Notes: generated from the letters alone by a model not told the origin. A DNA stretch of 12,886 nucleotides from an uncultured Mollicutes bacterium (GCA_947313935.1 CAMZNW010000083.1:1-12886); one strand, 5' to 3'; counted from the first letter of the stretch, positions 1-7,829 are shown. A program made the numbers and translations.

Positions 1-53
1 CTATCATTTATGGTATTAACTGCTTTTTCTTGTTGAGCATTTAATTTTCCCAT
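1..53 (-). CDS. 5' end of a probable SF1 (UvrD/PcrA-type) helicase gene, cut by the window edge
   Basis: An ATG at 53-51 opens a frame that runs off the window after 17 codons, reading MGKLNAQQEKAVNTIND. The start is supported by a perfect GGAGG four bases upstream (58-62). The frame overlaps the last 13 bases of tsaD, which suggests translational coupling at the end of the operon. The LNxQQxxAV pattern resembles the Q motif at the extreme N-terminus of superfamily 1 DNA helicases such as PcrA/UvrD, where the glutamine contacts adenine. With so few residues this is a suggestion only. Another protein with a similar start cannot be excluded, but a real gene starting here is likely given the SD. 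Confidence 0.5.
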   Translation of the reverse strand, partial: MGKLNAQQEKAVNTIND

Positions 54-57
54 CTAT

Positions 58-62
58 CCTCC
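58..62 (-). promoter_or_regulatory. Ribosome binding site inside the 3' end of tsaD
   Basis: The minus strand reads GGAGG, then four bases, then ATG (53-51). The SD lies inside the last codons of tsaD, so it fixes the start of the downstream helicase-like gene although the two frames overlap. Confidence 0.65.
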
Positions 63-409
63 ACAGTAATTGTTGGTTTTGCATTAAGATAACCTGAAAC
101 AAATTCATTATTATTATACTGATTTACTGCACAAGCTCCAATCATTGCTGCATTATCAGTACAATATAATAAACTTGGAAACAATGCATTTTCATACTTA
201 TTTAAAATAACTTCTTTTAATAAACTATTCGCACTAACTCCACCAACTACTGATATTGTTTTAGGATTATAACGCTCAACTGCTAATGATAATTTTGTAA
301 CTAATATTTCTACAATAATATTTTGAAATGAACATGCAAAATCTGCTTTATTCAATGAAATTCCCTTCATTTTTAATTGATTTACTAAATTAAAAGAGGC
401 AGATTTCAA

Positions 410-412
410 TCA
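410..412 (-). other. tsaD: In-frame TGA stop within tsaD (codon 213)
   Basis: The minus strand reads TTT AGT TGA TTG AAA TCT, and the same frame continues with typical TsaD sequence on both sides. The expected residue is Gly, so one GGA to TGA change would explain it. The overlapping TTG (409-407) could in principle restart translation, but it has no SD and the resulting fragment would lack the ATPase-like N-terminus. Confidence 0.9.
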
Positions 413-1052
413 ACTAAAAGAAAAGTCTAATGTTTTATCATTTTTAGGAAACGGAAGTTGATAACTTGGTTGTCCTTCTTTTGATAACAAGTCAATTAAT
501 GGTCCACCTGGATAACCAATATCTAAAATACGAGCAACTTTATCAAAACTCTCACCAACTGCATCGTCAAGTGTTTGACCTATAATTTTAAACTCACGTG
601 GTGAATTAACCATCACTAGATCAGTATGTCCACCTGAAACAACTAAACTCAACATTGGATAAGTTATTTGATGTTCTAAACTAATAGCTAAAATATGACC
701 TTGTAAATGATTTGTTGCAATCAACTTTTTTTTATATAATAAACTTAATGAATTAGCAAAATTAATTCCAATTAATAATGAACCAGTTAATCCTGGACCG
801 TATGTAACAGCAATTGCATCAATCTCATCTATGGTTACATTGGCAGCTTTCATTACTTGCTTATATACAGTAAATATTTTTTCTTCATGCATTCTAGAAG
901 CCATTTCAGGAACTACACCACCTAATTTACAAAATTCTTCTGCTTGAGAAAATACTATATGTCCTAATATTTCTAAATTATTTTTTATCACTACCATTGC
1001 TGTTTCATCACATGATGATTCAATTGCTAAAATAATTGACTCTTGCATATAT

Positions 1053-1057
1053 CTCCT
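1053..1057 (-). promoter_or_regulatory. Ribosome binding site that fixes the tsaD start
   Basis: AGGAG followed by ATAT and the ATG at 1048-1046. The TAG stop of tlyA (1058-1056) forms part of the TAGGAG, so termination and re-initiation sites are nearly merged. Confidence 0.75.
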
Positions 1058-1853
1058 ATTTAAGATTAAAAACAAGATTTTCAACTTGTTTTTTTGTAAA
1101 AATTATGTGGTTATTTTTTGTTACTTGTGCTAAAAATTCAATATTACCTTTTCCACCTTTAATCGGTGAAATAACTATATTATTTACATAAAGTTCTATT
1201 TTTTGACAATTATAAATAAAATCTAAAATTACTTGTTCATGAATTTTTTTATCAACTATTATTCCTTTATTTAAAGTAACAACTTCTTTTGAAGCCTCAA
1301 ATTGTGGTTTTATTAAACAAATAAACGTACCATTACTTTTTAATAATTTAGATACATTATCAATTAAAAGGCTTGTTGAGATAAAAGAAACATCCATTGT
1401 AATAAAATCAAATTTGTTTTTAAATAATTCTGTGTTAACTGTTCTAAAATTTGTTTTTTCATGAACAATTACTTGCGGATGTTGACGTAATTTATAAACT
1501 AATTGATTTGTTCCAACATCTAATGCATGAACTAATTTTATTTTATTTTGTAGTGCACAATCTGTAAAACCACCAGTTGATGCTCCAACATCCAACATTA
1601 TTTTATTATTTAAATTAAGTTTAAAAACCCTAATTGCTTCAGCTAATTTTAAACCACCACGTGAAACATATTTATTTTCCATTCCTTTAATCCGGATACT
1701 TTTTATTTTTTTAGGATCAATTAAATCTCCTGTTTTATAAATAGGTTGTTCATTAATAAACACTAAACGAGCCATAATAATTGGAGTAACATCTTTTATA
1801 GTACTAAAATATCCTTCATTAACTAAATATTCTCCCACTCTTATTTTAGACAT
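1056..1853 (-). CDS. tlyA: TlyA-family rRNA (cytidine-2'-O)-methyltransferase (YqxC-like)
   Basis: A 265-residue cytoplasmic protein with an N-terminal S4 RNA-binding domain (about residues 3-60) and an FtsJ/RrmJ-like SAM methyltransferase domain (from about 62). Visible motifs are SRGGLKL (64-70), the SAM-binding loop LDVGASTGGFTD (87-98), TMDVSFIS (152-159) and IKPQFEAS (181-188). K69, D154, K182 and E239 sit where the K-D-K-E tetrad described for Mycobacterium TlyA is expected, so the enzyme looks intact. Characterised TlyA enzymes 2'-O-methylate cytidines of 16S and/or 23S rRNA; some relatives are annotated as haemolysin A, but the RNA methylase role fits better. The ATG at 1853 overlaps the dxs stop by 8 bases, and the stop is TAG. 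The dxs-tlyA adjacency is common in Firmicutes. Confidence 0.93.
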   Translation of the reverse strand: MSKIRVGEYLVNEGYFSTIKDVTPIIMARLVFINEQPIYKTGDLIDPKKIKSIRIKGMENKYVSRGGLKLAEAIRVFKLNLNNKIMLDVGASTGGFTDCALQNKIKLVHALDVGTNQLVYKLRQHPQVIVHEKTNFRTVNTELFKNKFDFITMDVSFISTSLLIDNVSKLLKSNGTFICLIKPQFEASKEVVTLNKGIIVDKKIHEQVILDFIYNCQKIELYVNNIVISPIKGGKGNIEFLAQVTKNNHIIFTKKQVENLVFNLK

Positions 1854-3675
1854 TTAATAAACTTTCTACAGCTTTTTTAAGATTGTCACCTTTTAAATTA
1901 TAATTTGTTTTAATAATTTCAACATTCCCTTGTTTAATAAAATTATTTCCTAAATTTAATTCAGATACTTTATATGTTGGATAATCATCTGTAATTAAAC
2001 TATATAAATTACCAAATTTAGCATGTTCTTCAATAACTACAAAATTATACCCTTTTAATTCTTGTAACATTTTATGATCAATTGGATGAATTACCCGTGC
2101 ATTTATTATCCCAATTACTGTATTTTCAAATACTTTTAAACATTCATCAACTAATGTACCATAAGTAATAATATAATTTTTTGTTGCTTGTTTTTTAATT
2201 ACCCAATTTAAATTTGTAATATTTAAAGTTGGATTATCGATCATTTCTTGATTTCCACATCCTCCACGCGGATAACGAATTGCAATTGGACCTTGATGAA
2301 CATTAAAACAATAATCTAATAAACTTATTGTTTCTTCTTCATTACATCCCATAACAACAGTCATATTAGGCATGTGTGATAAAAAAGATATATCATAAAT
2401 ACCTTGATGTGTTTCACCATCATCACCAACTAAACCTGCACGATCAATTCCAATTACAACATTAGCTTTAATTCTACAAATATCATGAAATACTTGATCA
2501 TAAGCACGTTGTAAAAAAGTAGAATAAATTGCAACAAATGGTTTTTTATTTGCAACAGCTAATGAACCCGCAAAAGTTAATGCATGCTCTTCAGCAATTC
2601 CTACATCTGTTACACGATTAGGATAATTAGCTTTCATTTTATCAAGTTCACTTCCACCAAGCATAGCAGGTGTTATAACAATAATATCTTTATCTTTTCG
2701 CATTAATTTTTCAACATAATTAGCAACTATTGCTGAATATGTATAACCTTGTTTTTCTTTTAAAATTTTTCCTGTTTTGACATCAAAAGGGCCTACACCA
2801 TGCCAATTATTAATAATTGCCGGTTCATATCCTTGTCCTTTATTAGTTTTAACATGAAGTATTTTAGGACCTTGGATATTTTCCATTTTTTTTAGCATTT
2901 TTAATATCTGTGAAATATCATGCCCATCGATTGGTCCAAAATAATAATATCCCATTAAATTAAAAAAGTTTTGATTTGCACTTATTTTAACTTTAAGTAA
3001 ATGCTTTAATTTTGATATTTGGTTTGCTAATTTATTTCCCAAAGTAGTATGTCCAAGAATCCCATGTACTTTTTTCTTTGTAATTTTATAGTCTGTTGAT
3101 ATTTGTAAATCTTTTAAAATGTTATCAATAAAACCAACATTTGGTGATATTGACATTTCATTATCATTTATAATAATTAAAACATTTAAATTTTCTTCAA
3201 CAATATGATTCAAAGCTTCTAAAGCCATTCCATTTGTTAATGAACCATCTCCTACAATTGCAATTACATGATCATGATTATTGTTTTGACGATTTGCATA
3301 TGCAAAGCCAGCAGCAGCTGATATAGAAGTTGATGAATGTCCTGCTTCCCAAACATCGTGAATCGATTCTTCACGTTTAATAAAACCAGATAATCCATCA
3401 TGTTGACGTAAAGTATCAAAACGATCTGCTCGACCAGTTAATATTTTATGAGTATAACATTGATGCCCAACATCAAAAATTAATTTATCTTTTGGAGAAT
3501 TATAATAATAATGTAATGCTAATGTTAATTCTACTACTCCCAAATTAGAACCAATGTGTCCACCTGTTTTTGCTACACTATTAATTAAAAATTCTCGTAT
3601 AACTTTAGCTTCATTTGACAATTCTTCAACAGATAATTCTTTTAACTCTGCTATATTTCCAATCATTTTTTGCAT
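1846..3675 (-). CDS. dxs: 1-deoxy-D-xylulose-5-phosphate synthase
   Basis: Dxs condenses pyruvate and glyceraldehyde-3-phosphate into DXP, the first step of the MEP isoprenoid pathway, using thiamine diphosphate. The protein is 609 residues, close to the family's roughly 620. Visible elements are TGGHIGSNLGVVELT (37-51), EAGHSSTSISAA (110-121), the ThDP-binding GDGSLTNGMALEALN starting at 143, NDNEMSIS (170-177), FGPIDGHD (246-253), DVGIAEEHALTFAGS (357-371, first Glu likely the ThDP-activating residue), STFLQRAYDQ (385-394) and DRAGLVGDDGETHQG (411-425). All expected catalytic regions are present. I chose the ATG at 3675 because TAGGAG lies 10 bases upstream and the conserved family start follows; the frame stays open to 3708 but that would begin within era without an SD. 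It implies the cell makes isoprenoids by the MEP route. Confidence 0.96.
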   Translation of the reverse strand: MQKMIGNIAELKELSVEELSNEAKVIREFLINSVAKTGGHIGSNLGVVELTLALHYYYNSPKDKLIFDVGHQCYTHKILTGRADRFDTLRQHDGLSGFIKREESIHDVWEAGHSSTSISAAAGFAYANRQNNNHDHVIAIVGDGSLTNGMALEALNHIVEENLNVLIIINDNEMSISPNVGFIDNILKDLQISTDYKITKKKVHGILGHTTLGNKLANQISKLKHLLKVKISANQNFFNLMGYYYFGPIDGHDISQILKMLKKMENIQGPKILHVKTNKGQGYEPAIINNWHGVGPFDVKTGKILKEKQGYTYSAIVANYVEKLMRKDKDIIVITPAMLGGSELDKMKANYPNRVTDVGIAEEHALTFAGSLAVANKKPFVAIYSTFLQRAYDQVFHDICRIKANVVIGIDRAGLVGDDGETHQGIYDISFLSHMPNMTVVMGCNEEETISLLDYCFNVHQGPIAIRYPRGGCGNQEMIDNPTLNITNLNWVIKKQATKNYIITYGTLVDECLKVFENTVIGIINARVIHPIDHKMLQELKGYNFVVIEEHAKFGNLYSLITDDYPTYKVSELNLGNNFIKQGNVEIIKTNYNLKGDNLKKAVESLLNV

Positions 3676-3685
3676 ATGTATATAT

Positions 3686-3690
3686 CTCCT
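3686..3690 (-). promoter_or_regulatory. Ribosome binding site that fixes the dxs start
   Basis: AGGAG overlapping the TAG stop of era (3691-3689), with a slightly long 10-base spacer to the ATG at 3675-3673. It argues against the longer upstream in-frame start at 3708. Confidence 0.65.
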
Positions 3691-4576
3691 AATTAGTATC
3701 ATATCCAATAGTATTTAAAGATTCAATTTTTTGACCCCAATTAGATAATACTTTTACATGTAAATCTAAATAAATCGGTTGATTAAATTCTATTTTTAAT
3801 TCTTTACGAGCAGCTGTGCCAATTGATTGCAACATTTTACCAGCACGACCTATAATTATTCCTTTTTGTGAATCTCGTTCAACATAAATTGTTGCCGATA
3901 TTACTAATATATTTTTTTCATTTTCCATATTAGTAACTTTTACTCCGATACTATGTGGTACTTCTTCATTTGTTTTTTGCAATATTTTTTCACGTATAAT
4001 CTCTTCTACAAAAAATTCATCAGTATAATCAGAAAAAGTATCTTCATCATAATATTTAACTTCATCAACTAAATAATCTTTAATATTTTTTATTACTATA
4101 TTTTGATTAAATTTTTCTTTTAAAGATACAGGTATTATAGCATCAAACATTTTTAACTCATCTAATTCTTGAACAATTCGTTCTACTTTTAAAGGAGTAA
4201 TAATATCTATTTTGTTTAGAACTACTATTTTTTTTACATTTTTAATTTCGGAAATTTTTTGTATATTTTCTTGTTCTTTTTTCCCTAATCCATATTTTGC
4301 ATCAATAATATACAATATAATATCTGTACTTTTTAGAGACATTTCTATTTGCTGATTCATATATACATTTAATTTATTTCTTGGTTTGTGAAATCCAGGA
4401 GTATCTAAAAAAACAATTTGTGCTTCTTCATCATTATAAATACCACGTATCATATCTCGTGTTGTTTGAACTTTATCAGATACAATAGAAATTTTCTTTC
4501 CGACTACAGTATTAATAAATGTTGATTTACCTGCATTAGGACTTCCAACTACTGCAACAAAACCTGATTTAAACAT
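3689..4576 (-). CDS. era: GTPase Era, 30S ribosome maturation factor
   Basis: Era is an essential GTPase that binds the 3' end of 16S rRNA and assists 30S assembly, partly at the membrane. The 295-residue protein has the full two-domain layout. The GTPase domain shows G1 GSPNAGKST (11-19), the TTRD region (38-41), G3 DTPG (58-61) and G4 NKID (121-124). The G5 region reads PVSLKE, not the usual S-A form. The C-terminal KH domain carries IIGRAGKMLQSIG (241-253), the RNA-binding GxxG region. The ATG at 4576 overlaps the cdd stop by 8 bases and is preceded by GAGGAG. The cdd-era pair is a familiar Firmicutes arrangement. The stop is TAG, fused to the SD of dxs. The gene is intact. Confidence 0.96.
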   Translation of the reverse strand: MFKSGFVAVVGSPNAGKSTFINTVVGKKISIVSDKVQTTRDMIRGIYNDEEAQIVFLDTPGFHKPRNKLNVYMNQQIEMSLKSTDIILYIIDAKYGLGKKEQENIQKISEIKNVKKIVVLNKIDIITPLKVERIVQELDELKMFDAIIPVSLKEKFNQNIVIKNIKDYLVDEVKYYDEDTFSDYTDEFFVEEIIREKILQKTNEEVPHSIGVKVTNMENEKNILVISATIYVERDSQKGIIIGRAGKMLQSIGTAARKELKIEFNQPIYLDLHVKVLSNWGQKIESLNTIGYDTN

Positions 4577-4982
4577 CTAACTCCTCTAATTCTTTTTTTG
4601 TGAAATGATATGGCATTAATTCTTGAATTGTTGTTTCAATACACATTCCCTTATTATTAGCCATATATATCGGAGCATCTTCAGAAAAAAATTCTAATAT
4701 TACTTGTCGACAAATTCCACATGGTACAATTGGCTTTTTTGTTTTTGCTGTAATTGCAAGTGACTGAAAGTCAGATGACTGATATCCTTGACTAATAGCA
4801 GAATATATAGCACTACGTTCAGCACAATTTGTAGCTCCATATGAAGCATTTTCAACATTTACGCCTTTTACAATATTTCCATCTTTCATTAAAATAACTG
4901 CTGCAACTGGAAAATTTGAATAAGGCGCATAAGAATTCTCTAATGTTTGATTAGAAATTTCGATTAATTTTTCTTTATTCAT
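4569..4982 (-). CDS. cdd: Cytidine deaminase
   Basis: Cdd deaminates cytidine and deoxycytidine to uridine and deoxyuridine in pyrimidine salvage. At 137 residues it has the length of the small homotetrameric zinc enzymes. The substrate-binding NVENASY (42-48), the zinc/catalytic CAERSA (C53, E55) and PCGICRQ (C88, C91) are all present, giving the three-cysteine zinc site. The ATG at 4982 overlaps the tyrS stop by 8 bases and has only a weak AGGT-like SD, so translation is probably coupled to tyrS. Its product can feed dUMP formation, and an intact dUTPase gene sits elsewhere in the window, but a direct functional link is only inference. No truncation is visible. Confidence 0.96.
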   Translation of the reverse strand: MNKEKLIEISNQTLENSYAPYSNFPVAAVILMKDGNIVKGVNVENASYGATNCAERSAIYSAISQGYQSSDFQSLAITAKTKKPIVPCGICRQVILEFFSEDAPIYMANNKGMCIETTIQELMPYHFTKKELEELDV

Positions 4983-6222
4983 TATCTAACCTAACAAAAG
5001 CAAATTTTTTCTTTCCACGTTTAATCATCAAATATTTCCCACCTATTGCATGTTCTTTTGTAATTATAGTATTTAAATCAAATATTTTTTTACCATTAAC
5101 ACTTATTGCTCCTGCATTAATAAATTCACGTGCTTCACGTTTTGAAGTTGCTAAATTAGTGGCAATTAAAAATTCAACTATATCTAAATTACTTTGTATA
5201 TTAACTTGTTCTATATTAATAAAATATGTTTCAATTTCTGATACAGATAAACTTGTAATATCACCGGTAAATAAACATTCTGTTACTTTTATAACTTGTT
5301 CGGTAATTTCTTGACCGTGAACAAATTTTGTTATTTCATAAGCTAATACTTTTTGAGATTCACGCAAATGAGGTTTTGTCATTACTAAATCAGATAATTT
5401 ATTTATTTCATCTAAAGATAAAAATGTAAAGTATTTTAAATATTTTATTACATCACTATCAACTGTATTTAAAAAGAATTGATAAAATTCATATGGTGAA
5501 GTTTTAGAAGGATCTAACCAAATAGCTCCCCCTTCTGTTTTTCCAAATTTTGTTCCATCACTTTTTGTTACAAGTGGTATTGTTATTCCATAAGCTTTTG
5601 AATCATTATTTTCTTTACGTATTAACTCCAATCCTGAAGTAATATTCCCCCATTGATCAGAACCGCCAATTTGTAATTCACAATTATAATTTTTATATAA
5701 TTCATTAAAATCCATTGCTTGTAAAATAGTATAACTAAACTCTGTATATGATAAACCTGATTCTAAACGAGAAGAAACTGATTCTTTATTAATCATATAA
5801 TTAATATTGAAATTCTTACCAAAATTACGTAAAAAATCTAAAACACTTATTTCACTTACCCAATCATAATTATTTACAAAATTTGTTTTATTTTCATCCA
5901 AATATTTGATTAATTGTTGCTTAATTGTCATACTATATTCTTTAACAGTTTGTTTTGTATTTAAAGCACGCTCATTTTTTTTGAAAGATGGATCACCAAT
6001 TAAACCAGTTGCTCCACCGACAAGTGCAATATTATTATGTCCATAATTTTCAAAATGTTTCATAATTATTATTGGTAATAAATGTCCAACATGCAAAGAA
6101 TCACCCGTTGGATCAAAACCACAATATAATGTAATTGGACTTTTTAAACGTTCACTAATAGTTTGATCAGTTACTTGATTAATTAATTCACGTGATGTTA
6201 ATTCATCGTATACAGTTTTCAT
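4975..6222 (-). CDS. tyrS: Tyrosyl-tRNA synthetase
   Basis: TyrRS charges tRNA-Tyr. The 415-residue protein is a standard bacterial class I enzyme. It shows the tyrosine-binding YCGFDPTGDSLHVGHLLP region (33-50, HIGH motif as HVGH at 44-47), GGATGLIGDPS (69-79), IGGSDQWGNI (185-194) and the KMSKS-loop equivalent KFGKT (225-229). A C-terminal S4-like RNA-binding domain follows (about 345-410, including SKREAREFINAGAISVNGKK). The ATG at 6222 has AAAGGAG seven bases upstream. Only 13 bases separate it from the stop of the ccpA-like gene, so there is no room for a T-box leader, and expression must depend on the upstream operon promoter. The gene is intact. Confidence 0.97.
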   Translation of the reverse strand: MKTVYDELTSRELINQVTDQTISERLKSPITLYCGFDPTGDSLHVGHLLPIIIMKHFENYGHNNIALVGGATGLIGDPSFKKNERALNTKQTVKEYSMTIKQQLIKYLDENKTNFVNNYDWVSEISVLDFLRNFGKNFNINYMINKESVSSRLESGLSYTEFSYTILQAMDFNELYKNYNCELQIGGSDQWGNITSGLELIRKENNDSKAYGITIPLVTKSDGTKFGKTEGGAIWLDPSKTSPYEFYQFFLNTVDSDVIKYLKYFTFLSLDEINKLSDLVMTKPHLRESQKVLAYEITKFVHGQEITEQVIKVTECLFTGDITSLSVSEIETYFINIEQVNIQSNLDIVEFLIATNLATSKREAREFINAGAISVNGKKIFDLNTIITKEHAIGGKYLMIKRGKKKFAFVRLDNE

Positions 6223-6235
6223 ATTATTGCTCCTT

Positions 6236-7063
6236 TTAAATTTTCAATGTTAAATATTGACTTTCATCTAATCTATTAGTTATTTTTTTTATGACCATTC
6301 TTGATAAAGTAACTCCAATTGCATAAAAATCTATTGGGATATGTAAAATATTTGGAATCAATTTAGTTAATTCTGAAGTTTTTTCTAAAGTATATATTCT
6401 AGATGTAATACCTTGATTAATTAAAAATGCTGCTTGTTCAACAGTTTGTGTTAAATAATATTCTTTTGATGAATCAATTTTTTCTTTTTTAGTTATATCA
6501 ACTATATTATAATTAACAAATATCCTCTCCATAAAAAACTCAGTTAATATTTTATCATTTTTAAAAAAAATCCCTATTTTTTGATTATAATATTTTTCAT
6601 TTATATCAACTTTTAATAATAAATCATTTAAATTAACTATTTTCTTATTACTAATAATATATTTTGGACCAATTTGAACAACTCCTTTAATTTCCGAAGT
6701 CACCAATAAATTATCATTAATTATTTTATACTTTTGTAAATCATTTGAATACTCTTCAATTAATGGATCATAATTATATAACTTAGCTCCATCTTTAAAA
6801 CCATTAATTAATTCAGTATAACAACTTATATTAATATTTGGAATTATTAATTTTAATCGCTTAGTATCATTTACAGAAGCTAAATTACGAGCTGAATCAT
6901 TTGGGATATAATTTAGTTCTTCAATTGCTTTAAATACTTTGTGTTTTTTTTCGGAAGATATATTTCCATTATTCATTGCTCGTGAAACTGTAGCAATCGA
7001 TACGTTTGCTAATTTTGCTACATCTTTTATTGTTATATAATTTTAAGTTCTTTTAGAACGCAT
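6236..7063 (-). pseudogene. ccpA: LacI/CcpA-type regulator, interrupted by an in-frame TAA at codon 7 and degenerate
   Basis: An ATG at 7063 with AGAGGA five bases upstream opens a frame reading MRSKRT-stop-NYITIKDVAKL. Beyond the TAA the frame continues as a clear LacI-family helix-turn-helix: ITIKDVAKLANVSIATVSRA, then a hinge-helix region with NYIPNDSARNLA. The rest resembles a shrunken effector domain (LKLIIPNIN..CYTELINGF; GVVQIG; IPIDFYAIG). At 275 codons it is about 55 residues shorter than CcpA, and the normally conserved core is poorly preserved. Its place between ytxGH and tyrS matches Bacillus ccpA, so a relic of catabolite control protein A is the best guess. The first ATG after the stop (6976) lies inside the HTH, so a product from it could not bind DNA normally. 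The LacI family is certain; CcpA identity is inferred from context. Confidence 0.75.
7043..7045 (-). other. In-frame TAA just before the HTH of the LacI/CcpA-like gene
   Basis: The minus strand reads ATG CGT TCT AAA AGA ACT TAA AAT TAT ATA ACA. The stop is codon 7 from the SD-supported ATG. No ATG, GTG or TTG lies between the stop and the HTH, so only a rare start such as ATA could restore an intact DNA-binding domain. Confidence 0.85.
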
Positions 7064-7064
7064 T

Positions 7065-7334
7065 TTATTCCTCTATATTTAAAGCAAATTTTGAAAATAA
7101 TAATTGTGCCTCAAATCCTATTTTATTAATCATTTTTAATAAATAATTAAGTAATTTTTCTAATACTTCACGTCCAAAACTAATCAAATTATCCAAAATA
7201 TTTTTAAAATTTTTTTGATTACTAGAAATTTTATCTAAAACAACATCTAATTTATAATCATTATTATTAGCATACACTATTGATACTCCTACTAAAACTC
7301 CTGCTGCTAAAACTCCAATTGTTTCTCCTGACAT
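7065..7334 (-). CDS. ytxH: YtxH-like small membrane-anchored protein
   Basis: An 89-residue protein with one N-terminal membrane segment (about residues 5-22, TIGVLAAGVLVGVSIVYA) and an amphipathic, Lys-rich helical tail. YtxH proteins of Firmicutes share this glycine-rich TM start and helical tail; they are general-stress-type proteins of unknown biochemical role. The assignment rests on architecture plus position: it follows a YtxG/DUF948-like gene and precedes the ccpA-like gene, as in Bacillus. The ATG at 7334 is two bases after the ytxG stop, with the SD (AAGGAG) inside the last ytxG codons. The tail is shorter and more diverged than I would expect, so similarity alone would be weak evidence. 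Confidence 0.6.
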   Translation of the reverse strand: MSGETIGVLAAGVLVGVSIVYANNNDYKLDVVLDKISSNQKNFKNILDNLISFGREVLEKLLNYLLKMINKIGFEAQLLFSKFALNIEE

Positions 7335-7336
7335 AA

Positions 7337-7771
7337 TTACTCCTTATTTGTAGTTTTTTTTGCTTTTTTCATAAAATCATTAACTTTTACTACATTTTTT
7401 GTTGTTGATTTAATAGAAGAGCTAACTTCTTTAACATTAACAATTACACTATCAATATTATTTGTTAATTCTTTAACTTTTTGGGTTGTATAATTAACAT
7501 CACTTATACTTTTATTTAATCCAATATAAATCCTATTCATATTATTGATAATTTCAATAATTTCATTGTTTTTTCCTGTTATTTTTGTAGTCAAAACATT
7601 AATATTATGAATACTTTCTGTTAATTCATTATTAACATTATCAATTACATTGTTACTTTTTTTAATTAATTTATTTAAATTATTTAAAACTATTATTACA
7701 TATATTAAAACCCCTGCTCCTAATATAAATGCGATAAAATAAAATGATTGTTCTGTAAATGTTATTTGCAT
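7337..7771 (-). CDS. ytxG: YtxG-like DUF948 protein, N-terminal TM plus coiled coil
   Basis: A 144-residue protein with an N-terminal transmembrane helix (about residues 9-29, FYFIAFILGAGVLIYVIIVL). It is followed by a long region of heptad-like I/V/L spacing rich in Asn, Lys and Ser, and a Lys-rich tail. This is the layout of DUF948 (YtxG) proteins, whose coiled coil faces the cytoplasm and whose function is not established. It is the first gene of the long operon, with GGAGG ahead of the ATG at 7771 and an extended -10 promoter about 20 bases upstream. Association with YtxH is suggested by their fixed pairing in Firmicutes. A methyl-accepting-like or phage structural coiled coil is a less likely alternative. 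Confidence 0.65.
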   Translation of the reverse strand: MQITFTEQSFYFIAFILGAGVLIYVIIVLNNLNKLIKKSNNVIDNVNNELTESIHNINVLTTKITGKNNEIIEIINNMNRIYIGLNKSISDVNYTTQKVKELTNNIDSVIVNVKEVSSSIKSTTKNVVKVNDFMKKAKKTTNKE

Positions 7772-7790
7772 TATTCCTCCATATATAATT

Positions 7791-7799
7791 ATTATATCA
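7791..7799 (-). promoter_or_regulatory. Extended -10 promoter for the ytxG-to-tsaD operon
   Basis: The minus strand carries TGATATAAT (extended -10, TGnTATAAT) about 20 bases before the ytxG ATG, with a GGAGG SD between. The -35 region at the right spacing is only A-rich (TAAAAA-like), which is common for extended -10 promoters. It is the only clear promoter before the next ten genes, which are all tightly spaced. Confidence 0.65.
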
Positions 7800-7829
7800 T
7801 ATTTAAATTTTCTTTTTTATTTAACTAAT

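Larger units (their letters stand above)
41..1048 (-). pseudogene. tsaD: tsaD, tRNA t6A37 threonylcarbamoyltransferase, interrupted by one in-frame TGA
   Basis: TsaD (Gcp/YgjD/Kae1 family) transfers threonylcarbamoyl from TC-AMP to A37 of ANN-decoding tRNAs, working with TsaB and TsaE in the cytoplasm. The frame is 335 codons, the usual family length. Visible motifs are AIESSCDET near residue 8, GGVVPEMASR at 43-52, GPGLTGSLLIG at 84-94, the metal-binding pair in NHLQGHI (H114, H118), SGGHTD at 138-143, and VGGVSANS and CTDNAAMIG in the C-terminal part (metal-binding Asp about residue 298). Codon 213 is TGA (412-410), within FSFS-stop-LKSA, where the family normally has FSFSGLK. The break separates the two His ligands from the Asp ligand. 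I chose the ATG at 1048 because AGGAG sits four bases upstream; a longer in-frame start inside tlyA has no such support. The family assignment is certain; whether the gene is functional is open. Confidence 0.9.

Noticed and set aside
410..412. Genetic code 4 (TGA as Trp) as the explanation for tsaD.
   Set aside because: About eleven Trp codons in the window are TGG, and no other internal TGA occurs. An AT-rich code-4 genome would show many TGA codons. The site normally holds Gly, not Trp. It is not fully excluded, so tests are listed in the findings.
410..412. Selenocysteine at the tsaD TGA.
   Set aside because: TsaD has no Cys or Sec at this Gly site, and no hairpin obviously of SECIS type follows.
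1049..1084. An upstream start for tsaD at 1084.
   Set aside because: It would add 12 atypical residues within tlyA. The ATG at 1048 has a well-placed AGGAG and gives the normal TsaD start.
3676..3708. An upstream ATG start for dxs at 3708.
   Set aside because: It lies inside era with no SD. The ATG at 3675 follows a TAGGAG and matches the usual Dxs N-terminus.
6223..6235. A T-box leader before tyrS.
   Set aside because: Only 13 bases separate tyrS from the preceding gene, and they hold just the SD.
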